Assembly: GCA_023259355.1 (NCBI GenBank)
Contig: JAHFQI010000017.1
Location: 1-33,012 of the forward strand
Source of the DNA: Comamonadaceae bacterium
Lineage (GTDB): Bacteria > Pseudomonadota > Gammaproteobacteria > Burkholderiales > Burkholderiaceae_C
Direction of reading: 5' to 3'
DNA length: 33,012 bases
Below, in pieces: positions 14,205 to 21,264 of the stretch (within the stretch, counting starts at the first letter, position 1; each line of letters begins with the position of its first letter). A program made the translations under genes and the position numbers. Under the pieces are notes generated by a model, which worked only from the letters and a program-made list of their open reading frames with translations, did not search any database and was not told the origin of the DNA.

Positions 14205-14220
14205 GACACCGATCGGTGTC
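14205..14220. promoter_or_regulatory. Perfect 16-base palindrome in the encapsulin operon leader
   Basis: GACACCGATCGGTGTC is a perfect palindrome located just downstream of the candidate promoter. It is flanked by CGCC (14197-14200) and GGCG (14221-14224), which could extend an RNA stem around a TTCA bulge. It could be an operator for a dimeric regulator, for example the XRE protein encoded in the same operon, or an RNA hairpin in the leader. Confidence 0.5.
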
Positions 14221-14259
14221 GGCGCGATACCACCAGAGAGACGAAAGGTTTTTTTCATC

Positions 14260-14727
14260 ATGACGCATGTATCGGAGTCTTCCAGGGTGGCCGATCCGCT
14301 GGAACCGGTCCGGGTCTTGGCGCTCGCCACGGGCCTTTCCTATGCGGGCGGTGTCCCGCCGCACCTGGCCTGGGCGCTGTTTTCGGCCGGGGACGCGCTG
14401 CTGGTCGACGTGCGCACGGCCGAGGAGCGCAAGTTCGTCGGCCATGTGCCGGGTAGCCTGCACGTGGCCTGGGCGACCGGCACGAGCCTGACGCGCAATC
14501 CGCGTTTCGCCCGCGAGCTGGAGGCCAAGGTCGGCAAGACCGCGACGCTGCTGCTGCTGTGCCGCAGCGGCAAGCGTTCGGCCCTGGCGGCCGAGGTGGC
14601 GGCCAAGGCCGGTTTCACGAACGTGTTCAACGTCCTCGAAGGCTTCGAGGGCGAGATCGACGCGCAGCAGCACCGGGGCGCGCAGGATGGCTGGCGCCAT
14701 CTCGGCCTGCCCTGGGTCCAGGATTGA
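14260..14727 (+). CDS. Single-domain rhodanese, first gene of the encapsulin operon
   Basis: A 155-residue rhodanese-like protein starting MTHVSESSRV. After a 35-residue lead it has LLVDVRTAEERKFVGHVPGSLHVAW (about 47-71), the active-site loop CRSGKRS with C101, and NVFNVLEGFEGEID. The six-residue loop after the Cys is of the sulfurtransferase type and the protein is cytoplasmic (no signal). It would accept sulfane sulfur as a Cys persulfide and pass it to a thiol or cyanide-like acceptor. It lies 16 bases upstream of the serine acetyltransferase gene and is almost certainly in one operon with the encapsulin shell and its cysteine desulfurase. A role in loading, releasing or relaying the sulfur produced by the encapsulated desulfurase is a reasonable inference. 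Confidence 0.9.
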   Translation: MTHVSESSRVADPLEPVRVLALATGLSYAGGVPPHLAWALFSAGDALLVDVRTAEERKFVGHVPGSLHVAWATGTSLTRNPRFARELEAKVGKTATLLLLCRSGKRSALAAEVAAKAGFTNVFNVLEGFEGEIDAQQHRGAQDGWRHLGLPWVQD

Positions 14728-14743
14728 ATGAAGGCAAAGCACC

Positions 14744-15691
14744 ATGACCACCGTATTGGCCATCAAACCGCCGGATCAGCGCGCGCCCTTGTTCGACCTG
14801 CAGCAGGTGGTCAGCGGCCTGGCCGCAGTGCGCCAGCGCTGGCGTGAGGCGCAGCAGCGTTCCACCGAACCGGGTGGACGCGAGCTGCCTTCGCGTGACG
14901 CGCTCGCGCAGATCATGGACGGGCTGCGCGGCGCGCTGTTCCCCATGCGCCTGGGGCCGCCCGACCTGCGCCAGGAGAGCGAGGATTTCTACGTTGGGCA
15001 CACGCTCGACACCGTGCTGCACGCCTTGCTGGTGCAGGTGCGGCTGGAACTGGGGTACGACGCGCGCCATGGCGCGCAGGCCCCCGACGGCCTGTTGGAG
15101 CAGCGCGCGCTGCGCATCGTGCGCGAGTTTGCGCACGACCTGCCGCGCATCCGTGCCCTGCTCGACAGCGACGTGGTGGCGGCCTTTGAAGGCGACCCCG
15201 CGGCGCGCAGCGTGGACGAAGTGCTGCTGTGCTACCCGGGCATCCTGGCCGTGATCCACCACCGCGTGGCGCACCGCCTGTACGAGTTGGGCGTGCCGCT
15301 GCTGGCGCGCATCGTGGCCGAGCTCGCGCATGGCCAGACCGGTGTCGACATCCATCCGGGCGCGACCATCGGCGCCGGCTTCTTCATCGACCATGGCACG
15401 GGTGTCGTGATAGGCGAGACCGCCGTGATCGGCGAGCGCGTGCGCGTCTACCAGGCCGTGACACTGGGCGCGCGCAGCTTTCCCACCGACGCCTCGGGCC
15501 ATCCGCTCAAGGGTCTGCCGCGCCATCCCGTGGTCGAGGATGACGTGGTGATCTATGCCGGCGCGACCGTGCTCGGCCGGGTGACCGTGGGGCGCGGCGC
15601 CACCGTCGGCGGCAACGTCTGGGTGACGCACGACGTGCCGCCCGGTGCGAACGTCACGCAGGCGCGCCACCACGAGTCCGCAGGAACCTGA
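14744..15691 (+). CDS. cysE: Serine O-acetyltransferase (CysE/EpsC-SrpH type)
   Basis: A 315-residue enzyme making O-acetylserine from serine and acetyl-CoA, the committed step to cysteine. Residues 1-200 form the helical N-domain (LLCYPGILAVIHHRVAHRLYELG near 161-183). The left-handed beta-helix starts at DIHPGATIGAGFFIDHGTGVVIGETAVIG (202-230) with the catalytic His in IDHGTG, continues through YQAVTLGA and ends around NVWVTHDVPP (300). The long N-domain and the linker to LPRHPVVEDDVVIYAGA are of the EpsC/SrpH type that accompanies family 2A encapsulins. The C-terminus ends ESAGT with no terminal Ile, so the classic cysteine synthase complex with CysK may not form. Its stop TGA directly abuts the next ATG. 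Confidence 0.92.
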   Translation: MTTVLAIKPPDQRAPLFDLQQVVSGLAAVRQRWREAQQRSTEPGGRELPSRDALAQIMDGLRGALFPMRLGPPDLRQESEDFYVGHTLDTVLHALLVQVRLELGYDARHGAQAPDGLLEQRALRIVREFAHDLPRIRALLDSDVVAAFEGDPAARSVDEVLLCYPGILAVIHHRVAHRLYELGVPLLARIVAELAHGQTGVDIHPGATIGAGFFIDHGTGVVIGETAVIGERVRVYQAVTLGARSFPTDASGHPLKGLPRHPVVEDDVVIYAGATVLGRVTVGRGATVGGNVWVTHDVPPGANVTQARHHESAGT

Positions 15692-15994
15692 ATGGCGCCC
15701 GGCCTCCCTTGCGTTGCGACGCCCATGACCCAGCTTGTCGCCAGTTTCGGCCTTGCGATCCGCCAGTTGCGCGAGCGGCAGGGCTGGTCACAGGAATCCC
15801 TGGCCGGGCGCGCTGACCTCCATCGCCCCTACGTGGGCGAACTCGAACGCGGCCAGGCGATCCCCTCGCTGGTGACGCTCGAAAAGCTGGCCAGTGCGTT
15901 GGGCCTGAGCCTGGCGAACCTGCTGGCCCACGCCGAGCGCATTTCACAGCGCCGGCTGGTCCGGGGCATCGAGTTGAAGGCGATAGCCTGTTGA
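15692..15994 (+). CDS. XRE-family helix-turn-helix regulator
   Basis: A 100-residue protein (89 if MTQLVASF at 15725 is the start; 15692 has the better ribosome site, AGGAA, and abuts the cysE stop). It is a single Cro/C1-type DNA-binding domain: FGLAIRQLRERQGWSQESLAGRADLHRPYVGELERGQAIPSLVTLEKLASALGLSLANLL covers the five helices, with WSQESLAGRADLHRPYVGELERG as the helix-turn-helix. There is no effector domain. Its position inside the operon, between cysE and the shell gene, suggests autoregulation of the compartment genes; the palindrome at 14205-14220 is a candidate target. The target and signal are inference. Confidence 0.9.
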   Translation: MAPGLPCVATPMTQLVASFGLAIRQLRERQGWSQESLAGRADLHRPYVGELERGQAIPSLVTLEKLASALGLSLANLLAHAERISQRRLVRGIELKAIAC

Positions 15995-16060
15995 TGGATG
16001 GCTCTGGACTTCAGACACTCGAATTCGATTTTTTTATCCCAACCTACCCTGGAGTCTTCC
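15995..16060 (+). promoter_or_regulatory. Leader between the regulator and shell genes
   Basis: This 66-base spacer is the longest gap inside the operon. It holds the 10-base palindrome TCGAATTCGA (16019-16028), a following run of seven T, and GGAG (16051-16054) six bases before the ATG at 16061. It could host an internal promoter or operator that sets shell expression separately; the stem is too short for a terminator. Confidence 0.35.
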
Positions 16061-16990
16061 ATGTCGGAAACCACCGTATCCCAGCTGGCGCTGGGTGACA
16101 ACGCCGCCCGCCAACTGGCGAATGCGACCAAGACCGCGCCGGTCCTTTCCACCATCAGCCCGCGCTGGCTGACCCATCTGCTGCAGTGGCTGCCGGTCGA
16201 AGCCGGCATCTACCGCCTCAACCGGGTGAAGAACCCCGAAGCCCTGCGCGTGCTGTGCGCCAAGCGCGACGAGTCAGAACTGCCGACCACCTTTGCCGAT
16301 TACGACGAGAAGCCGCGCGAGTACTTCCTGAACGCCGTCTCCACGGTGCTGGACGTGCACACGCGGGTGTCCGACCTCTACAGCAGCCCGCATGACCAGA
16401 TCAAGGAGCAGCTGCGCCTGACGATCGAGACGATCAAGGAAAAGCAGGAAAGCGAGCTGATCAACAACCCGGACTATGGCCTGCTGGCCAGCGTCCACCC
16501 CGACCAGATCGTCTACCCGCTGACCGGCGCGCCGACCCCCGACGACCTGGACGAGTTGCTCACCAAAGTCTGGAAGGAGCCGGCCTTCTTCCTGACCCAC
16601 CCGCTGGCGATTGCCGCTTTCGGCCGCGAGTGCACCCGCCGCGGCGTGCCGCCGCCGACCGTGAGCCTGTTCGGCTCGCAGTTCCTGACCTGGCGGGGCA
16701 TCCCGCTGATCCCTTCGGACAAGGTGCCGGTGGCCGATGGCAAGACCAAGATCCTGCTGCTGCGCGTGGGCGAGAAGCGCCAGGGCGTGGTCGGGCTGTA
16801 CCAGCCGGGTCTCGCGGGCGAACAGAGCCCGGGCCTGTCGGTGCGCTTCATGGGCATCAGCCGCAACGCCATCGCCTCCTACCTGATCAGCCTGTACTGC
16901 TCGTTGGCCGTGCAGACCGACGATGCGCTGGCGGTGCTGGAGGATGTGGAAGTGGGCAAGTTCCACGAGTATCCGGACACCTACAAGTAA
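16061..16990 (+). CDS. Family 2A encapsulin nanocompartment shell protein (SrpI type)
   Basis: A 309-residue HK97-fold shell protein. The start at 16061 (GGAG six bases upstream) gives MSETTVSQLALGDNAARQLANATKTAPVLSTISPRWL, the characteristic N-arm of SrpI-like family 2A encapsulins; the ORF-track start adds 21 unrelated residues. Further family text includes LPVEAGIYRLNRVKNPEALRV, the SVHPDQIVYPLTGAPTPDDLDELLTKVWKEPAFFLTHPLAIAAFGRECTRRGVPP core and the C-terminal VGKFHEYPDTYK. There is no cyclic-nucleotide-binding insertion, so it is 2A and not 2B. By family knowledge it self-assembles into an icosahedral shell that encloses cysteine desulfurase. The cargo gene begins 9 bases downstream. Confidence 0.95.
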   Translation: MSETTVSQLALGDNAARQLANATKTAPVLSTISPRWLTHLLQWLPVEAGIYRLNRVKNPEALRVLCAKRDESELPTTFADYDEKPREYFLNAVSTVLDVHTRVSDLYSSPHDQIKEQLRLTIETIKEKQESELINNPDYGLLASVHPDQIVYPLTGAPTPDDLDELLTKVWKEPAFFLTHPLAIAAFGRECTRRGVPPPTVSLFGSQFLTWRGIPLIPSDKVPVADGKTKILLLRVGEKRQGVVGLYQPGLAGEQSPGLSVRFMGISRNAIASYLISLYCSLAVQTDDALAVLEDVEVGKFHEYPDTYK

Positions 16991-16999
16991 GGTCGGACG

Positions 17000-18925
17000 A
17001 TGTCTTCATCTGAAGTCCTGACGCCTGACGTCGAAGCGACGCCGCCGCCTGGCCTGCCCGATCCGGCGGTGCTGGCGCGCCTGGCGGGCGAATTCTTCGC
17101 GGCGCTGCCCGGCACGTCAGCGGCCGGTGGTGTGCCGGTGCCGTCCAACGCGCAGCCGGCGGGCCTGTCGCTGCCACCCGGGCTGTCCGGGCCGGCCACG
17201 CTGGCGGCCGTGCCCTTCGGCGCGATCCCGCCCGGCGCCAACCTGCTGCCGACCTCGCCGCAGACACCCGCCAATGCCGGCGCCTCGCTGCCGGCCTTGG
17301 TGCCGCACGCGCAGGCGCCCAATGGCTTGCCGGACCATGTCCTGCAGGCGGCGCCCGGCTACGACGGCCGATTGGGCAGCCAGGCGATCGGCGTGCCCCG
17401 GCTCGGGCCGGCGCCAACGGCTGCCGTGCCGGCTTCGGCGCCGCGCGGATCGGCGCCCGCCGCGTCGGTGCCGACGCCGACCGCGCCTGCCGCCTCGCCC
17501 TATTACTTCCTTGCCGAGCCGGGCCTGGCGGGTTCGGGCATTCCGACGGCTGGGCCAACCGCGCTGCCCGACGATCGCCTGACGGCGCAGAGCTTCGGCC
17601 TGCCGGGCAGCGAGGCCTTGCGCGAGTTGCTGAGCACGGGGCGTCGCGCGCCCTCGGTGCCGGGCGACCGTGGCATCCCGCAGGCCTCGTCGTCGGCGCA
17701 CCCGCCCTTCGACGTCAACGCCATCCGGCGGGATTTCCCGATCCTTCAGGAGCGCGTCAACGGCCGCCAGCTCGTCTGGTTCGACAACGCCGCCACCACG
17801 CACAAGCCGCAGGCGGTGATCGACCGGCTGGCCTACTTCTATGCGCACGAGAACTCCAACATTCACCGCGCGGCCCACGAGCTGGCTGCGCGCGCCACGG
17901 ATGCCTACGAGGGGGCGCGCGAGACGGTACGCCGCTTCATCGGTGCCAGCTCGACCGAGGAGATCATCTTCGTGCGCGGCACCACCGAGGCGATCAACCT
18001 GGTGGCCAAGAGTTGGGGGGCGAAGAACATCGGCGCCGGCGACGAGATCATCGTCTCCCACCTCGAGCACCACGCCAACATCGTGCCGTGGCAGCAGCTG
18101 GCGGCCGAGAAGGGCGCGAAGATCCGCGTGATTCCGGTCGATGACTCGGGCCAGGTGATCCTGGAAGAGTACCAGCGCCTGCTCAACGACAAGACCAAGA
18201 TTGTCTCGGTCACGCAGGTGTCAAATGCGCTCGGCACGGTCGTGCCGGTGAAGGAGATCGTGGAGATCGCGCACCGTCACGGTGTGCGCACGCTGGTCGA
18301 CGGGGCACAGTCCGTGAGCCACATGCGCGTGGACGTGCGCGCCTTAGGCACCGACTTCTTCGTCTTCTCGGGCCACAAGATCTTCGGGCCGACCGGTATC
18401 GGCGTGGTCTACGGCAAGCGTGACGTGCTGGAAGACATGCCGCCGTGGCAGGGTGGCGGCAACATGATTGCCGACGTGACTTTCGAGAAAACCGTCTACC
18501 ACGGCCCGCCCACCCGCTTCGAGGCTGGCACCGGCAACATCGCCGACGCGGTGGGCCTGGGCGCGGCGCTGGAGTACGTCGAACGCATCGGCATCGAGGC
18601 CATAGGCCGCTATGAGCACGATCTGCTGGCGTACGCCACGCACCACATGCAGCCGATCAAGGGCGTCCGGCTGATCGGCACGGCGCGTGACAAGGCCAGC
18701 GTGTTGAGCTTCGTGCTGGACGGCTACAGCACCGACGAAGTGGGCAAGGCGCTCAACCAGGAAGGCATCGCGGTACGCACCGGCCACCACTGCGCCCAGC
18801 CGATCCTGCGCCGCTTTGGCCTGGAGGCGACGGTGCGCCCCTCGCTGGCGTTCTACAACACCTGTGAGGAAGTTGATCGCATGGTGACCGTGGTTCGTCG
18901 CCTGAGCGCCGCGACCTCGCGATAA
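17000..18925 (+). CDS. Encapsulin cargo: SufS-type cysteine desulfurase with disordered N-terminal loading extension
   Basis: A 641-residue protein, against about 400 for free SufS. Residues 1-235 are Ala/Pro/Gly-rich and probably disordered, with two short ordered-looking islands: PAVLARLAGEFFAALPG (22-38) and SPYYFLAEPGLAG (166-178). From FDVNAIRRDFPILQERV (237) onward it is a complete group II desulfurase: WFDNAATTHKP, the pyridoxal-phosphate Lys in FVFSGHK (K460), and the catalytic Cys in RTGHHCAQP (C598). It converts cysteine to alanine and an enzyme-bound persulfide. Family 2A encapsulins take up exactly this cargo through such N-terminal extensions, and the shell gene is immediately upstream. 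AAGG seven bases before the ATG at 17000 supports the start. It is the last gene of the operon. Confidence 0.95.
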   Translation: MSSSEVLTPDVEATPPPGLPDPAVLARLAGEFFAALPGTSAAGGVPVPSNAQPAGLSLPPGLSGPATLAAVPFGAIPPGANLLPTSPQTPANAGASLPALVPHAQAPNGLPDHVLQAAPGYDGRLGSQAIGVPRLGPAPTAAVPASAPRGSAPAASVPTPTAPAASPYYFLAEPGLAGSGIPTAGPTALPDDRLTAQSFGLPGSEALRELLSTGRRAPSVPGDRGIPQASSSAHPPFDVNAIRRDFPILQERVNGRQLVWFDNAATTHKPQAVIDRLAYFYAHENSNIHRAAHELAARATDAYEGARETVRRFIGASSTEEIIFVRGTTEAINLVAKSWGAKNIGAGDEIIVSHLEHHANIVPWQQLAAEKGAKIRVIPVDDSGQVILEEYQRLLNDKTKIVSVTQVSNALGTVVPVKEIVEIAHRHGVRTLVDGAQSVSHMRVDVRALGTDFFVFSGHKIFGPTGIGVVYGKRDVLEDMPPWQGGGNMIADVTFEKTVYHGPPTRFEAGTGNIADAVGLGAALEYVERIGIEAIGRYEHDLLAYATHHMQPIKGVRLIGTARDKASVLSFVLDGYSTDEVGKALNQEGIAVRTGHHCAQPILRRFGLEATVRPSLAFYNTCEEVDRMVTVVRRLSAATSR

Positions 18926-18943
18926 TAGGGGCTTCGTCGCAAT

Positions 18944-18978
18944 GTCGGCCGGCATTCAATTGCCAGCCGACCTTTATT
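18944..18978 (+). terminator. Probable terminator of the encapsulin operon
   Basis: GTCGGC C GGC, an 8-base loop, then GCC A GCCGAC form a 10-position stem with a single C-A mismatch, followed by a weak T-rich tail (CTTTATT). It lies 18 bases after the desulfurase stop. The short T-tract makes efficiency uncertain. Confidence 0.5.
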
Positions 18979-19024
18979 CCCAAAGCTGGCGCCCCCCGAA
19001 CCCATGGGGGCCAATCCAACCACC

Positions 19025-19801
19025 ATGAGCGCATTTCAAGAAGAGCGTGTACTGAGCGTGCACCACTGGACTGACCGCCTGTTCAGTTTCACCACCACCC
19101 GTGACCGGGCCATGCGGTTTTCCAACGGCCATTTCACGATGATTGGCCTGAAGACCGAGACCGGCAAGCCCTTGCTGCGGGCCTACAGCATCGTCAGCCC
19201 CAACTACGAGGAGTACCTGGAATTCCTCAGCATCAAGGTGCCCGATGGTCCGCTGACCTCGCGCCTTCAGAACATCAAGGTGGGCGACACCATCCTGATG
19301 GGCCGCAAGCCCACCGGCACCTTGCTGATTGATTACCTGCTGCCCGGAAAGCGGCTGTATCTGCTTTCCACCGGCACCGGTCTGGCGCCGTTCCTGAGCG
19401 TGGTGCGCGATCCGGCCACTTACGAGCGGTTCGAGCGCGTCATCCTGGTTCACGGCGTGCGGGAAATCGAGGAGCTGGCCTACCACGAGTACCTGACCGA
19501 GCATTTGCCGGCCCATGAGGTGCTGGGTGAGATGGTGGCCAGCCAGCTGAGCTATTACCCCACCGTGACGCGGGAAGATTTCATTAACACGGGACGCATC
19601 ACCACGCTGCTGGACAATGGCAAGCTGCACCAGGATCTGAACCTGCCCGACCTGAACCCGGCCGAGGACCGCGTGATGATCTGCGGCAGCCCCGGCATGC
19701 TGCGCGATGTCAAGACCATCCTGGGCAAGCGCGGCTTCCATGAAGGCACGACCACCACGCCGGGCGATTTCGTGATTGAGCGCGCCTTTGCCGAAAGCTG
19801 A
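19025..19801 (+). CDS. fpr: Ferredoxin/flavodoxin-NADP+ reductase
   Basis: A 258-residue FAD enzyme starting MSAFQEERVLSVHHWTDRLFSFTTTRD (ATG at 19025, seven codons after the ORF-track start). The FAD motif is LLRAYSIVSP, the NADP pyrophosphate motif STGTGLAPFLSVVRDP, and MICGSPGMLRDVK contacts the nucleotide. The C-terminal FVIERAFAES is the bacterial AFVEK-like tail (subclass I), not the Tyr-Trp end of E. coli Fpr. It moves electrons between NADPH and ferredoxin or flavodoxin. It could support sulfite reduction, Fe-S cluster assembly or oxidative-stress defence; it is separated from the desulfurase by a probable terminator, so operon membership with the encapsulin is doubtful. Confidence 0.93.
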   Translation: MSAFQEERVLSVHHWTDRLFSFTTTRDRAMRFSNGHFTMIGLKTETGKPLLRAYSIVSPNYEEYLEFLSIKVPDGPLTSRLQNIKVGDTILMGRKPTGTLLIDYLLPGKRLYLLSTGTGLAPFLSVVRDPATYERFERVILVHGVREIEELAYHEYLTEHLPAHEVLGEMVASQLSYYPTVTREDFINTGRITTLLDNGKLHQDLNLPDLNPAEDRVMICGSPGMLRDVKTILGKRGFHEGTTTTPGDFVIERAFAES

Positions 19802-19840
19802 GGCGTTTTTTCGTGTGTCAGTGACGTCCAAGGAGCCAAT

Positions 19841-20392
19841 ATGAGCTACAAGATTGCGGTGGTTGTGGGCAGTGTCCGCAAGGATTCCTTCAATCGGAAG
19901 CTGGCGCACGCGCTGGCCCGGATGGCGCCGGCGGAGTTCTCGTTCACGCAGGTTCGCATTGACGACCTGCCCCTGTACAACCAGGACGACGATGCCAACC
20001 CGGCGGACGCGGTCAAACGCCTGAAGTCGGAGATCCAGTCGGCGCAGGGCCTGCTGTTCGTCACGCCCGAGTACAACCGGTCCATGCCCGGGGTGCTCAA
20101 GAACGCCATCGACCACGCATCACGGCCCTACGGCCAGAGCGTGTGGGGCGGCAAGCCGGCCGGGGTGGTCGGCATCTCGGTGGGCGCGATCGGCACGGCG
20201 CTGGCGCAGCAGCACCTGCGCAATGTGCTGGCTTACCTGAACGTGCCCACGCTGGGCCAGCCCGAGGCGTTTGTCCAGGTCAAGGAAGGCCTGTTCGATG
20301 CCAATGGCGACATCGGCATCGAGAGCACCCGGCACTTCCTGCAAGGCTGGGTGGACAAGTACGTGGCCTGGGTGAAGATTCACAACCCCTGA
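19841..20392 (+). CDS. NADPH-dependent FMN reductase (ChrR/YieF-like flavoprotein)
   Basis: A 183-residue flavodoxin-fold protein: the phosphate loop VGSVRKDSFNRKLA at the N-terminus, FVTPEYNRSMPGVLKNAIDHAS in the middle and GISVGAIGTALAQQHLRNVLAYLNVPT after it are the NADPH-dependent FMN reductase/quinone reductase signature. It reduces quinones, chromate or free FMN with NAD(P)H. It lies 39 bases after fpr with an AAGGAG ribosome site, so the two probably form an operon ending at the strong terminator. It might supply reduced FMN to the SsuD-like enzyme at 8636, but quinone reductase activity is equally likely. Confidence 0.9.
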   Translation: MSYKIAVVVGSVRKDSFNRKLAHALARMAPAEFSFTQVRIDDLPLYNQDDDANPADAVKRLKSEIQSAQGLLFVTPEYNRSMPGVLKNAIDHASRPYGQSVWGGKPAGVVGISVGAIGTALAQQHLRNVLAYLNVPTLGQPEAFVQVKEGLFDANGDIGIESTRHFLQGWVDKYVAWVKIHNP

Positions 20393-20413
20393 ACGGGCGC
20401 GTCACGCCAACGC

Positions 20414-20442
20414 AAAAGGGGCCCCTGGTGGGCCCCTTTTTT
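20414..20442. terminator. Strong bidirectional rho-independent terminator
   Basis: AAAAGGGGCCC, loop CTGGT, GGGCCCCTTTT then TT: a perfect 11-base stem with A and T tracts on both sides. It serves the FMN reductase gene on the plus strand and the azoreductase gene, whose stop is 33 bases away, on the minus strand. Confidence 0.92.
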
Positions 20443-20474
20443 CGTGAATGTCCTGCCCCAGCTTGAGGCGGCGT

Positions 20475-21125
20475 TCAGGCGGCTTGCGCGGCGCGGTCCT
20501 GGTTGGCGGCGACCGCGGTGTGGGCCTTGATCTCCAGATCGGCGGCCGACAGGGCCTGCGTGCGGGCCGCATCACCCATGGCCAGACCCTCGGCGCGCAC
20601 GAAGCGCACGTCGGTGATGCCGATGAAGCCAAACACTGTTTGCAGGTAGCTTTCCTGGTGCTCCATGGCGCGGCCGGCTTCGCTGGTCGAATACAGGCCG
20701 CCGCGGGTGGACGCCACGATCACGGTCTTGCCGGTGGCCAGGCCCTTGGGACCCTTGTCGGTGTAGGTGAAGGTGCGGCCGGGCTGGGCCACGCGGTCGA
20801 TCCAGGCCTTGAGCTGGCTGGGAATCGAGAAGTTGTAGAGCGGCGCGCCGATCACGATCACGTCGGCGGCCAGCAACTGGGACACCAGCGCCTCCGACAC
20901 GGCGTTTTCCCGCTTTTGCACCTCGCTCAGGCCTTCAGCGCCGGGACCGGCGCGGAAACCGAGGGAGTCAGCCGACAGGTGGCTGGGTGCGTCAACGGCC
21001 AGGTCCAGGTAGTCCACCACGGTGGCGGGGTGGCTGGTCAGCCATTGGGCGACGATGTCTTTGGTGAGCTGACGGGAAACCGAGTTGCCGCCCAAAACGC
21101 TGGAATCGATGTGAAGCAGTTTCAT
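20475..21125 (-). CDS. azoR: FMN-dependent NADH:quinone oxidoreductase / azoreductase
   Basis: A 216-residue flavodoxin-like protein starting [28 protein letters not shown], preceded by AAAGGACC; the ORF-track version adds ten residues without a ribosome site. [37 protein letters not shown] and STRGGLYS are the AzoR signatures for FMN and substrate binding. The enzyme reduces quinones and azo dyes with NADH in the cytoplasm. It is transcribed divergently from a LysR regulator with 139 bases between them, the usual arrangement for an AzoR gene controlled by that regulator in response to quinones or thiol-reactive compounds (inference). Confidence 0.93.
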   Translation of the reverse strand: MKLLHIDSSVLGGNSVSRQLTKDIVAQWLTSHPATVVDYLDLAVDAPSHLSADSLGFRAGPGAEGLSEVQKRENAVSEALVSQLLAADVIVIGAPLYNFSIPSQLKAWIDRVAQPGRTFTYTDKGPKGLATGKTVIVASTRGGLYSTSEAGRAMEHQESYLQTVFGFIGITDVRFVRAEGLAMGDAARTQALSAADLEIKAHTAVAANQDRAAQAA

Positions 21126-21264
21126 GATGAGGTCCTTTGCTGTGTGGGGCTGCACTCATTTGGCAACCATGGACAGATTGTGCGGATGCATCGATTCTTT
21201 GATAAGTCGGCAAATTTGCGATAGATTGTCCTATTAGTAGAACAGTTAACTTCAGGATGCCCGC
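21126..21264. promoter_or_regulatory. Divergent azoR/lysR control region
   Basis: This AT-rich spacer holds the perfect palindrome GCAAATTTGC (21210-21219) and, beside it, ATAG-N6-CTAT (21221-21234), either of which fits a LysR-type T-N11-A operator between two divergent promoters. The -10 and -35 elements could not be placed with confidence. Confidence 0.45.

Larger units (their letters stand above)
14089..14259 (+). promoter_or_regulatory. AT-rich promoter and leader region of the encapsulin operon
   Basis: This region is clearly AT-richer than its surroundings, especially 14117-14190. It contains a candidate promoter at 14156-14187, a perfect 16-base palindrome at 14205-14220 (both listed separately) and a run of seven T between the GAAAGG ribosome site and the ATG at 14260. 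TTGGTTATTACAAAACGATTA at 14129-14150 is the kind of AT-rich segment that LysR-type sulfur regulators (CysB/Cbl) occupy, but no exact site can be assigned. Confidence 0.5.

Noticed and set aside
16019-16036. Terminator inside the encapsulin operon (TCGAATTCGA followed by seven T)
   Set aside because: The palindrome has no room for a loop beyond a 3-base stem, so a stable RNA hairpin is not expected.
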